47,924 nt of DNA from Schoenoplectus triqueter (Eukaryota; Streptophyta; Magnoliopsida; Poales; Cyperaceae): NCBI GenBank assembly GCA_964058805.1, contig CAXKVV010000066.1, positions 1-47,924 of the forward strand. Direction: 5' to 3'. Shown piece after piece: positions 1 through 8,876 of the stretch (the first letter of the stretch is position 1; every line of letters begins with the position of its first letter). The position numbers and the translations under genes were made by a program. The notes beneath the pieces are model-generated. The model was not told the DNA's origin, did not search any database, and was given only the letters and a program-made list of their open reading frames with translations.

Positions 1-2
1 GT

Positions 3-1796
3 GCAGTTCTTGGGCAAAGGAAGGACAAGTTGCCCGTCGCCATTTGTTACGCGAGCAAGGTTCTCGATCCAGCACAGGTCAACTACACCACAACCGAAAA
101 GGAGCTCTTAGCTGTGGTGTTCGCCCTTGAGAAGTTTCGCTCCTACTTGGTCGGCTCTCAGATCGTTGTCTACACTGACCACGCCGCACTCAGGTATTTG
201 ATGAGCAAAAAGGATGCCAAACCCCGTCTTCTCCGATGGATCCTTTCGTTGCAGGAATTTGACATGGAGATCAAGGATAAGAAGGGATCAGAAAATTCAG
301 TTGCAGATCACCTCTCACGTTTGCATTGGGAAGGAGAGGCCCAAAGCGACATTACAATTGACGATTCGATTCCTGGAGAGCAGCTCTACTCTCTCATGGC
401 ATTCACTGACTCTACTGCTTGCGACCCGCATGATGACCCTTGCGGCCCGCAAGTAGCACACGCAGAGCACATTTCCTCGCTGAAACCTGCACCGGTACCA
501 TGGTATGCGGATTTTGCTAACTTTCTCGTTGCAGGTGTATATCCCCCAGGCATGACTTACCAGCAGAGGAAGAAGTTTAAGGCTGATGTCAAGTATTATT
601 TTTGGGAAGAGCCTTTTCTCTTCAAGGTAGGTATTGATGGGATTTTTCGGCGTTGTGTGCCACATGAGGAGGTACATTCTATTCTCTTTCATTGTCATTC
701 TTCTGCTTATGGAGGCCATGCCTCCTCTTCTAAAACTGCTACCAAAGTTTTGCAGTCAGGTTTCTTTTGGCCCACTATCTTCAAGGATGCGCATTCTTTT
801 GTGCTTTCATGCGATCAGTGCCAAAGAACCGGGAACATCACGAGGCGTAGTGAGATGCCACAGCAGCCCATCCTAGAGGTTGAGATCTTCGATGTCTGGG
901 GTATAGACTTCATGGGACCGTTTCCTTCCTCGAAAGGGTACGAGCACATCCTGGTGGCAGTGGACTACGTTTCCAAATGGGTAGAGGCGCTACCTTGTGC
1001 AAAGGCGGATGCGAATGCCGTCAAGCGCCTCTTCAAGGACACCATCTTCCCTCGTTTCGGAGTGCCTCGAGCCGTCATCAGTGACGGAGGCAAACACTTC
1101 GTCAACCGTCAGTTTCAGCTGCTCATGAGCAGCCTTGGGGTCACACATAAGGTAGCCACTGCCTATCACCCTCAAACTAACGGTTTAGCTGAAGTGTCGA
1201 ACAGGGAGATCAAGTCCATCTTGGAGAAGACTGTTGCGAAGACTAGAAAAGATTGGGCTTTCAAGCTCAATGACGCACTTTGGGCATATCGCACAGCTTT
1301 CAAGACACCGATTGGCATGAGCCCTTTCAAACTGGTGTATGGCAAGCCTTGTCATCTTCCGGTTGAGATCGAGCACAAGGCATATTGGGCGACTCGTGCA
1401 ATCAACATGGACTTGCTTGCAGCTGGAGAGAAGCGCATCCTCGACTTGCACGAATTGGAGGAAATGCGCTTGCAGGCTTATGAGAATGCCAAAATCTACA
1501 AGGAGCGAACAAAGAGAGTACATGATGAGCGCATCATGCGCAAGGACTTCAAAGAAGGTGATCTAGTTCTCTTGTTCAATTCTAGATTGAGGCTATTTCC
1601 AGGCAAGCTGAAATCAAGGTGGTCCGGGCCCTTCGTGGTGAAGAAAGTCTATCCTTTCGGAGCAGTGGACATTGCAGGAAAGGATGGAAAGAATTTCAAA
1701 GTGAACGGTCAACGCCTCAAGGGCTATGTTGCTGATCAGCATCATGGCGAACGCATTGAGATGCACCTTTCCGATCCAACCCCATCAGCGACGTAG
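3..1796 (+). CDS. pol: Athila pol, C-terminal part: RNase H and integrase (5' end outside window)
   Basis: The frame is open from the left edge, so the apparent TTG start at 30 is not a true start. Counting residues from base 30: the RNase H domain occupies about 1-100, with the acidic residues of TEKELLAV (E23/E25), YTDHAAL (D50) and VADHLSRL (D93). An HHCC zinc-binding domain follows at about 216-264, ending in CDQC. The integrase core holds the DDE triad at D293, D352 and E388, with 35 residues between the last two, as in retroviral-type integrases. The C-terminal part is basic with a GPF(V)V-type fold region. Integrase would insert element cDNA in the nucleus and RNase H would degrade the RNA template. 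Residues 130-142, in the RNase H-integrase linker, are encoded by two copies of the 15-bp palindrome described separately. No internal stop is present. Confidence 0.93.
   Translation, partial: AVLGQRKDKLPVAICYASKVLDPAQVNYTTTEKELLAVVFALEKFRSYLVGSQIVVYTDHAALRYLMSKKDAKPRLLRWILSLQEFDMEIKDKKGSENSVADHLSRLHWEGEAQSDITIDDSIPGEQLYSLMAFTDSTACDPHDDPCGPQVAHAEHISSLKPAPVPWYADFANFLVAGVYPPGMTYQQRKKFKADVKYYFWEEPFLFKVGIDGIFRRCVPHEEVHSILFHCHSSAYGGHASSSKTATKVLQSGFFWPTIFKDAHSFVLSCDQCQRTGNITRRSEMPQQPILEVEIFDVWGIDFMGPFPSSKGYEHILVAVDYVSKWVEALPCAKADANAVKRLFKDTIFPRFGVPRAVISDGGKHFVNRQFQLLMSSLGVTHKVATAYHPQTNGLAEVSNREIKSILEKTVAKTRKDWAFKLNDALWAYRTAFKTPIGMSPFKLVYGKPCHLPVEIEHKAYWATRAINMDLLAAGEKRILDLHELEEMRLQAYENAKIYKERTKRVHDERIMRKDFKEGDLVLLFNSRLRLFPGKLKSRWSGPFVVKKVYPFGAVDIAGKDGKNFKVNGQRLKGYVADQHHGERIEMHLSDPTPSAT
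418..453 (+). repeat. Two CTTGCG-palindrome units inside the pol coding frame
   Basis: The units lie at 418-432 (degenerate, CTTGCGACCCGCATG) and 439-453 (CTTGCGGCCCGCAAG, a perfect 7+1+7 palindrome). Their starts are 21 bp apart, so the pair keeps the reading frame. They encode a Cys-Asp-Pro / Cys-Gly-Pro linker between RNase H and integrase. Confidence 0.85.
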
Positions 1797-2598
1797 AGGA
1801 AAGAAGGTCAAGCTCGGGACCTAAAACAAGCGCTTATTGGGAGGCAACCCAAGGGATAGGGTTTAGCTTTTCGGTTCTTTCTTTTTCTTTCTTTCTTTTT
1901 CTTTAGTTGGTTTCATTTGCATTACTTTATTTTTCTTTCTCATGCATATACTTGGTTGAGTTATTTGTGAGATTGCAGGTGTAAGGTGGAGGGAAATATG
2001 CAATAAAGCGGATCAGGGGACACTAATACGATAAAGTCTGCACATCTCTTGCGACCCGCAAGGCATGGCTTGCGACCCGCTAGATATCAATACTTGCGAC
2101 CCGCAAGGATCTCTTGCGGCCCGCAAGGAGTTGTGGGGCCCTACTTAAACCCTAGCCGCCAGCCCCTTTCTTCTTCTCTCTCTTCATTCGACCGGCCACC
2201 TTCTCCCTCTCTCTCTCTGGAGCTCTTGCGACCCGCATCACCGCCGCCAGCCTTGCGACCCGCCAGCTGCCAGCCGCCGCCGCCTTGCGACCCGCCAGCC
2301 GCCGTTCCTCTCTCCTCCACCTCTCCTCCGTCCCGCCACCTCTCTGCCTCCCTCTTCTCTCTCGATCCGAGCCAAGAAGGAGCCGCCGCCGCCCCCCTAG
2401 CAACCAGCAGCGTCTCTTCCTCCTCTAAATCGGTTTGCAACACTATTTTCGATTTGGGATTTCGGTTTCTGCCTTGCACCAGAACTGGTACCAAAACCTT
2501 GCGGCCCGCAAGTCTATCCTTGCGACCCGCAATCCATTGCCACTTGCTACCCGCAAGTATACACTTGCTACCCGCAAGCCAGTTATCCATAACCCAAT
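1797..2598 (+). other. Spacer between pol and the extra ORF
   Basis: This spacer is non-coding. Just after the pol stop it has an 8-bp palindrome AAGCGCTT (1828-1835) and a hairpin TTGGG-AGGCAA-CCCAA (1837-1852). Further on are a pyrimidine-rich run (1875-1940), a possible 3' splice site (TTGCAG near 1975-1980) and a CT-rich block (2160-2400). Eleven CTTGCG palindromes lie in its second half. Open frames here, such as 2049-2606, are read through the repeats and look spurious. The stretch could hold the signals that express the downstream ORF, but that is inference. Confidence 0.6.
2048..2578 (+). repeat. Cluster of 15-bp CTTGCGRCCCGCAAG palindromes
   Basis: Units start at 2048, 2069, 2093, 2113, 2225, 2252, 2284, 2498, 2519, 2543 and 2564. 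Full-length forms are CTTGCGGCCCGCAAG, CTTGCGACCCGCAAG and CTTGCTACCCGCAAG. Units starting at 2069, 2225, 2252, 2284 and 2519 have altered 3' ends. Spacings of 21 bp recur (2048-2069, 2498-2519, 2543-2564). Confidence 0.9.
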
Positions 2599-3945
2599 AT
2601 GCCTAGGAGAAGGGATCAGAGCCCCGTGGACGACCTTCCTCCCGCAGAACAGTTAGCATACCAAAGGCATTACTCCACCATATCCACCAAGGATGTCCAG
2701 TCCACTCCAGTTATTGATTTTGACGCGTTGGGCACCCTTGGTATCCTTGATGACTTCCATCTCCTCACTTCACGAGTGGGATTCAGATCACAGTTTTGGT
2801 TGATTCCTACACGCTTCCGGGCTTACACTGAGATCACCCGGGAGTTCATCTCGTCGATACAGCTATACACGGATGAGCATGGGAGGGACTACATCCGGTT
2901 CCTCATGCAGGGTATGATCCGTGAGGTTTACTTGACGACGTTGAGACAGTGGTTCCATTTTGCCTCACCCAAGACTGCATACCTTGGGTACGGGCCAAAT
3001 GAGGAAGACCAGGAGGAGGACCAGGAGGAGGTTGGGGATGTTGTGACCCGAGAGAGTTTCTGGCATGCCATCACCCGTCAGCATCTCCCAGCCATTTCGC
3101 CAGACCCTCGAGTGAGTGCTATTATCCACCCAGTCTTACGCATGATCTGCAGGTCTCTGGGCTTCTCTCTCTTTGCTAGGGGGGAATCTAACCTTCGCCC
3201 CAGGCACGATGAGCTCAAGCTGCTTGCTACCATGCTGCGCCCTGACCACCAGCTTGAGCGACCTCACCTGATGTCTCTTATGGTCCATCATTGGCTCGAC
3301 ATCCAGAGGCACGGGAAGGCAGGTGGCGCTATCACATGCGGGTCCTTCATCACTGTCATTGCTCGCCACCTGGATATTGACCTCTCGGTGGATCATCAGT
3401 GCCCCGCCCCCGTGACTATCGGACTTGACTCACTCAGGCGTTTTGGGTGGGTTGAGATTCATAGGGGACCACCGAGACGGATCATGTGGCTCACGGAGAC
3501 GGAGGGGTCATTTCAGCTACCATTTCACTGCCCCATCGTCTTTGATGATGTCCGCACATGGCAGCTTCAGCCACAGCCCATGCCACAGCAGGCCCAGGGA
3601 GACATCCCCATGGAGGAGGCTGCCCCAGCAGATCCTCCGAGCCCTCCTCATGACGTCCCTCAGCAGCCACCACACATGCCACCTCACGAGGTCCCGGCCG
3701 ACTGGTCGTGGCCTCAGTTTTACTCTCTTTTGACAGGTATGCAACAGGTGCAGCTGGAGACGCGTGATTCTGTGCGTCGTCTGGAGAGCGAGCAGGAGCG
3801 ACAGCGCCAGACCTTGCTTCGCATCGACACTCAGGTGGGGAGTATTGACACCAGGATGACGAGTCTGGAGGTAGAGTTCGCCTCATGGGGACCTTACCAC
3901 GCGAGAGACGACGCTGGTGCAGGGCCATCTGGCCCTTCAGACTGA
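2599..3945 (+). CDS. ATHILA-type extra ORF (env-position protein), 448 aa
   Basis: The ORF starts at an ATG and is open for 448 codons. It lies downstream of pol, where Athila elements carry an extra ORF, and it resembles the plant-specific ATHILA ORF family by its globular region of about residues 35-270, which contains a GMIREVYL-type segment. An acidic stretch rich in Glu, Asp and Gln (about 135-147) is followed by a Pro/Gln-rich linker (about 320-375). A C-terminal heptad-rich segment (about 380-430) is likely to form a coiled coil. I see no signal peptide, no clear transmembrane helix and no catalytic motif, so calling it an envelope protein would go beyond the sequence. Its function is unknown. 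The intact frame agrees with intact pol in suggesting a recent insertion. Confidence 0.8.
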   Translation: MPRRRDQSPVDDLPPAEQLAYQRHYSTISTKDVQSTPVIDFDALGTLGILDDFHLLTSRVGFRSQFWLIPTRFRAYTEITREFISSIQLYTDEHGRDYIRFLMQGMIREVYLTTLRQWFHFASPKTAYLGYGPNEEDQEEDQEEVGDVVTRESFWHAITRQHLPAISPDPRVSAIIHPVLRMICRSLGFSLFARGESNLRPRHDELKLLATMLRPDHQLERPHLMSLMVHHWLDIQRHGKAGGAITCGSFITVIARHLDIDLSVDHQCPAPVTIGLDSLRRFGWVEIHRGPPRRIMWLTETEGSFQLPFHCPIVFDDVRTWQLQPQPMPQQAQGDIPMEEAAPADPPSPPHDVPQQPPHMPPHEVPADWSWPQFYSLLTGMQQVQLETRDSVRRLESEQERQRQTLLRIDTQVGSIDTRMTSLEVEFASWGPYHARDDAGAGPSGPSD

Positions 3946-4256
3946 TTCCCTCAGGTTGTGTTCTACTTACCCTTCTTTTACTTTTTCTTTATCTATGGTT
4001 TTGTGCACTGAGGGCAGTGCATGATTCAGCTTGGGGGGGGAGTAGAAACAAAACTGAGTCTTAGGAGTAGAATAATTAAAGTAATTTAGGAGTAGTGTAA
4101 TGTAAATGGTACTAATTGAGTGTTTTGCCGACCTATTTTGATTTGATGGTTTGGTTTTAACCTTATTGGAACAAAATTTGGAGAGTTTGGATGGTATAAC
4201 CGCATAGCACGCAAAAACACGTATTGCATTCATGTTTTGATTTAACACTTGCATTT

Positions 4257-4304
<48 letters not shown>

Positions 4305-4705
4305 ATAAAGGTTTGAAATTAGAGAGGTTTACCCCGTCTTTTCCTTGTTCATCTGATTTACATCAGATTTTGTGACGTTTTGGTCGAGAACAACCCGTTG
4401 TCTCTATTAACCAGTGAGTACTTGAAAAGGGTTCCTATTTTTGGTTGAGTCCTGTTGCAAGTAACCGCTTACCAAAGGATTTTCCACCCGCTTGAACTTG
4501 ACAAATTCAAAAACCAAAAACAACAAAAATTTTAATAAAAACAAAAACAAGTAATAAAAAAACAACATCTATGTTCCAGCACATGACAAGGGTATTACTC
4601 CGCTAGCGCGAGCTATGAGTAAGTGTACCGACCGTACTACCTTGAAAAGTCTGGATATATCATAGCGTCCAAATCTTCCTAGATTGGAAATTTGGAAACT
4701 ACGTT

Positions 4706-4740
<35 letters not shown>

Positions 4741-5220
4741 GAATAACAAGTACAAGCGGAAAGATAAGCCTGAGGTGGAGTAAATTCTTGCAACTTGACA
4801 ATATATCTTTCTGTAGGGTAAAATTGCACTTTTCTTCCTCGAGTAGAGACTCATAGGTTAATGGGAATAAACGGGTGACCTCTTGTAAATTCCAACAACG
4901 TCAGGACAAGGCTGTTTACTTGCTTTGACACCTTTCTAATTTGAAAACCGAATTGCATGTAGTTATGTTTGCTTTGAAACTAAATCAAAAATGTGCTTGT
5001 GTGGTGAATAAGACCTCCAATCGACGACCCAAATAGTTTCCAATCTTTAGTCGTTCTAGTTGAAACCAAACCAAGGAGTTACCTTGACCATTTTAGGGTT
5101 TCATTGGCAACATTCTCAATTGTACCTAGGACTTTAGTTTAGATGGGATTTAGGTCTGAATTTGAGTACGGTTTGCACCCTAGGACTTAGGTTTTTGCTT
5201 GAGGACAAGCAAGACTTTAG
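3946..5220 (+). other. Athila 3' untranslated region with poly(A) runs and a first polypurine tract
   Basis: No gene is seen. A GGGGGGGG-containing purine tract preceded by CAGCTT lies at about 4027-4043. A run of 40 A (4261-4300) and a run of 31 A (4708-4738) are each followed by a similar TYGAATAA sequence, which suggests an old duplication within the region. The minus-strand ORF 4569-4829 is an artefact of the second A run. Confidence 0.65.
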
Positions 5221-5232
5221 CTTGGGGGGATT
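5221..5232 (+). promoter_or_regulatory. 3' polypurine tract of the Athila element
   Basis: CTTGGGGGGATT directly precedes the TG that opens the 3' LTR. A purine tract abutting the LTR is the RNase H-resistant primer for plus-strand DNA synthesis. The short context AGCTTGGGGGG also occurs at about 4030, well before the LTR. Confidence 0.85.
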
Positions 5233-5449
5233 TGATGCGTTGCATTCATATGCACTTATTTGCCCCGACATGTACTCATATTCATCCTAAAATCATCATT
5301 TTAGTTGCATTTAGGTTTTTTCTCTGTCTTGTTCTTGTTTACTGCTCTACTTTGGTCTTATTTCAGGTATATGGAGCATATGGAGCAGTTGGGACTATCA
5401 CGAGCACATCAAGAGCTCCGTTTTGAGACATTTACCTCTCTGCACCTTG

Positions 5450-5527
5450 CTTGCTACCCGCAAGCCTTTGCTTGCTACCCGCAAGACTTTGCTTGCTACC
5501 CGCAAGACTTTGCTTGCGACCCGCAAG
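5450..5527 (+). repeat. Four CTTGC-palindrome units at exact 21-bp spacing in the LTR
   Basis: The units start at 5450, 5471, 5492 and 5513. The first three are CTTGCTACCCGCAAG and the fourth is CTTGCGACCCGCAAG. The exact 21-bp period indicates tandem duplication of a 21-bp module. The array lies just upstream of the TATA-like box, where transcription-factor sites would be expected. Confidence 0.92.
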
Positions 5528-5568
5528 GCCAGATATGGAAACTCCAGACTTTCCTCTCGCGTTTTGAG

Positions 5569-5578
5569 CTATTTATAG
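5569..5578 (+). promoter_or_regulatory. TATA-like box of the Athila LTR
   Basis: CTATTTATAG lies 42 bp after the last upstream palindrome and about 340 bp into the LTR, a plausible U3-R position. There is no transcript evidence. Confidence 0.5.
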
Positions 5579-6233
5579 CGATTTTTTTGGAGGTTCTAGG
5601 GGTCAGCCGTCTAGACCTGACAGAGGAGAAGAGGACCTGACCCTTGCTTGGTGTCTCCCTTCACGGATTTCGAGAGATATCGCGAGGAGAAGACCACCTG
5701 CAAGGGCAGATTGCTGATTTTGGGTTTTTCTGGTTCTTTTGACTATGAACCAATTCTTTTACCCTCTTTTCTTGTTGTTTGCTGCTATGTGTGAGTAGTA
5801 AAGTGTATCTTAGGGTTAGGGAACAGATTGCTTGTCATGGATATTGATTATAATTGATATTTGGTTGTGATTTTTATATTGGATTGATTTTATTCGCATC
5901 TTTTTCTATTGAAATTTGTTTATTGCTTGGTAAGCCCGTGGATAAGGCCAAATCCAGTGTGGCATGAGTTATCAAATGATTTGCAACTGATTAGGAACTG
6001 TCTTGGTTGATTTGAAATCCGAAAATACCCGAGAGGGACATTTCGTGTTTGATCGAGAGGTTAAACAAACCAATAGAACGAATCCAATTAAAATTAGGTA
6101 TAAGAGATTATCCTAAGGGTTTACAACTGTTAGCAAGTGTGTAATTACCAACAAACGAGAGTTGAGGTTATTAGAATAACGAACTGATAGTTAAGAACCA
6201 ATTACGACTGAAAACCATTCTCTGTGACTGTTG

Positions 6234-6269
6234 CTTGCGGGCCGCAAGTGAGAGCTTGCGGGCCGCAAG
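6234..6269 (-). repeat. Two inverted CTTGCG palindromes in the distal LTR
   Basis: CTTGCGGGCCGCAAG occurs at 6234-6248 and 6255-6269, again 21 bp apart. The central base is G, so both are the reverse complement of the form found elsewhere in the element. Both are perfect 7+1+7 palindromes. Confidence 0.92.
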
Positions 6270-6698
6270 CAACCATTCCAGTGACAGCAATTTCCCGAAA
6301 CCCTGAGATCTTATTATTGATTGATTTAAACACCTGTTCACTTTGTTATCTTTATTTGCTTACTACCTGTTAGTGTTAATTGCGTAGTTTAATTAAAACT
6401 TTACAAAACCCCCCCTTTTTTTATACAAAAATACCAAAAAGACCTACCTTTAGGATCTGAATCGAACTGAGTCTGGTTTAGAGTTTATTTCCGTCCCTGT
6501 GGATTCGATACCTGAACTTACTCAACGAAGTCGTACGCTTGCGATTAGTGGAGCATTTTCTTGGTTTAAAAGCCTATACGTATTCGTACCATCAGGTCTT
6601 TAAGCTGCAAATCTAAGAATTAAACTGATACGGGGTATATGCATCTTATTTGCATAAGATATAACCTTTTAGAAAATCAATCAGCGGGAGAGCCTTTG

Positions 6699-6710
6699 CT
6701 CTGATACCAC
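6699..6710 (-). promoter_or_regulatory. Primer-binding site (initiator Met-tRNA type)
   Basis: GCTCTGATACCA on the plus strand is TGGTATCAGAGC on the minus strand, the classic complement of the 3' end of plant initiator methionine tRNA. It directly abuts the LTR terminus at 6711, which fixes the element's orientation. Confidence 0.9.
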
Positions 6711-8876
6711 TGTTGGGTTTTAGAATGCCCAAATCTCGTTAATGCTCAAGCTGCGGAAAGATCGTAGAACAAAAATTTTACTTCTAATTAAGTTAGGGAT
6801 TAAAATATGTCGGATAATTATCGAGAGATACAGACATTTAATCCTTTATAAAAGATGGTAAAATATTATTTTACTTCTAACTTAAGCTTAGCGTTAAAGT
6901 GGTATATCAGATGATTACCGAGAGATACACACATATTTAAACTTTTATTGATCTACTCCATGATTGATTTCTAAAATATTAATCTACTTAATAATTAAAT
7001 AGATTAATATAAGATGTTATACCCAGCTTCCAAATTTCAATTGGAATAAAAATCGGCTTGTCTCGGAGCACCAAACGTCTGATGCCTATGTAGGTTATCC
7101 ACTAGGACTGACCAGAGAGCGACTTATTTTTTTGCCGGAAATACCATAAACCGCAATTTCTTGCAAAAACACTATTCATCGAGAAAAAAATAGTACTATT
7201 CACGACTCATAGTTATTCTGTTTCACAAATGTGCAGAAATACCGCAACTTTCGTAAAAACACTATTCACCGATCCCGTGAATTCTGAAACAACTGTATAC
7301 CGAGAGAGAGAAAGTAGAACTGACTTGGTGTAGCTTTCTCTCTCACCCCCACCCCTCTATTTATAGAAAATATGGAATTACCAAATTATCAAAATGCCTT
7401 CATGAATAGTAAGGAGGTTCCAAAGTGAAAAGACACAAATACCCTTAAAGTTCATCAAATTTACCAAAATGCCATTGGGCTTTTGGCCAAATTACCGAAA
7501 TACCCTTGGGCTTTTGGCCAAATTACCAAAATACCTTTTTGAGGTCGGCATGGGATTTTCATGGGCCTTTTTAGGCTTTTCGGATTTTAGGCTTTTTCAA
7601 TTTTGGGCTTTTCTGATTTTAGGCTTTTAATTATTAATTAAGGTTTTAATTATAAATGGGCTTTTGGACCATAATTCAAATCCATAATTAACATTTAAAA
7701 TCCAAATAAAAAATATATAATTGTCATGTACAATTATATTTTTCTCGGTTGTTGTTTCGACGAATTTATATGACGTGTCTAACACGTTATAAATTCAATC
7801 TGATTTTGGCTTCTTATCATCTTTATGACAAATATAATTATATCATATATAATTAATTATAACCATCTTATTATTAATTATAAATAATTTATAATTAATC
7901 AATAAGATTCTCCGATTAACTCCTATACGGTGTGACCCGATATGATCCGTGTTATGTTGGTAAATAGAGTTAAAACTGTTTTAACTTCTATAATCATAGG
8001 AGGCATCTGGCAGAATGCACTATGACCATCCAATTACACAGATGATGATGTACTGTACAATATCATGATCCAGTAAACTATTTACTTATGTTTAATTCTT
8101 TTGTCTCATAGCTATCAGATCAGTTTCAAGATAGGTATGTGTCATCCTTGAAAATTTAATCTTTTCTTGATCCTGAGTAAATTATCAAATATAATTATTA
8201 TTATAATTATACTGCTAGCAGATAATCTTACTCTATCAAGGGGCCTAGTGATGCTATAACTCATATAGAAATACGAGGGACAATAGTACTTTTGGCAAAC
8301 CATCTCTTCCTCCGTATAAGTTATGTATACCAAAGAGCTACCTTTATAGCCACCTTTTACAGATAACGTTTGGTAGAAATCACACACATACATATCTTAT
8401 GTAGAAAGGATGAATACCTCATACTTTAGAATTTAACACTGAATGAAAACATTAATGACACGAACACAATTCCATTTAATGTTTCATTCGGGGTCTGTCA
8501 AATACAATGTTCCTAGAACATCTATCTATGTGATTAAAATGACAACTCTTTGTCTATGGTCTATAAAACTTGACCATTATTTAATCCACATACTAATCTG
8601 ATAGCGGTTAATTAGTGTTCCTGCTAATTACCTTGGTTAGTGACTTTTAAGAGTATATTCTATATTATGAAGTTTCATAATTCCAGTCATGAACTCGGAA
8701 TGATTCATAAATTCAATAATACTCAAGAAAATAAAATATCGTTTAAATATCCGATTCATGAATAAATCTTTATATAATAAATTTATTGTATTATTGACTT
8801 CAAGATTATTATAAACTAACATGAACAACATGAGGTCCAGGAATTGACACAAATAATGGAGTGTAGAGCTTCAACA
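6711..8876 (-). repeat. 5' LTR of the minus-strand element (2166 bp)
   Basis: The termini are TGTTG (6711-6715) and CAACA (8872-8876). The left edge is set by the adjacent primer-binding site. The right edge is set by LINE coding sequence resuming at 8877. A minus-strand TATA box, CTATAAATAG (7357-7366), lies about 650 bp from the LTR's 3' end. Degenerate tandem repeats with a shared GGGCTTTTGGCCAAATTACC core lie at about 7470-7540. No coding sequence is seen; short open frames at 8142-8393 and 8637-8852 are not recognisable. Confidence 0.82.
7357..7366 (-). promoter_or_regulatory. TATA box of the minus-strand LTR
   Basis: CTATAAATAG on the minus strand is followed by a purine-rich AGAGAGAAAG leader, a typical arrangement for a plant LTR promoter. 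Confidence 0.55.

Larger units (their letters stand above)
1..6594 (+). mobile_element. Athila-type Ty3/gypsy retrotransposon, 3' half
   Basis: The window opens inside pol and runs through the RNase H-integrase end, a CT-rich spacer, an ATHILA-type extra ORF, a long 3' untranslated stretch, a polypurine tract and a complete 3' LTR ending at 6594. The order pol, extra ORF, PPT, LTR is that of the Athila lineage. The 5' LTR, gag, protease and reverse transcriptase lie left of the window. The pol and extra ORFs have no internal stops, so this is a fairly young copy. It interrupts a minus-strand element whose leader and LTR follow at 6595-8876. Confidence 0.9.
5233..6594 (+). repeat. 3' LTR of the Athila element
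   Basis: The LTR runs from TGATG at 5233-5237, immediately after the polypurine tract, to CATCA at 6590-6594, giving a perfect 5-bp inverted terminus and a length of 1362 bp. Sequence of a different minus-strand element begins right after it. The LTR contains six CTTGCG palindromes and a TATA-like box. The 5' LTR is outside the window, so LTR divergence cannot be read. Confidence 0.88.
6595..8876 (-). mobile_element. Minus-strand LTR retrotransposon, 5' end only (split by Athila)
   Basis: On the minus strand the order is an LTR (8876 down to 6711), a two-base gap, a primer-binding site and about 100 bp of leader, cut off at 6595 by the Athila LTR. The rest of this element must lie left of the Athila insertion. 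Lineage is uncertain because no coding sequence remains; a methionine-tRNA primer is common in copia and also occurs in gypsy elements. Confidence 0.8.

Noticed and set aside
2049..2606. 185-codon open frame between pol and the extra ORF
   Set aside because: It is read through CTTGCG palindromes and CT-rich low-complexity DNA (repeated LRPA units). It has no motif and overlaps the start of the extra ORF in another frame.
3136..3928. Minus-strand open frames opposite the ATHILA ORF
   Set aside because: They are shadows of the plus-strand coding sequence and show no conserved motif.
4569..4829. Minus-strand ORF with a poly-Phe stretch
   Set aside because: The Phe run is the 31-A tract read on the other strand.
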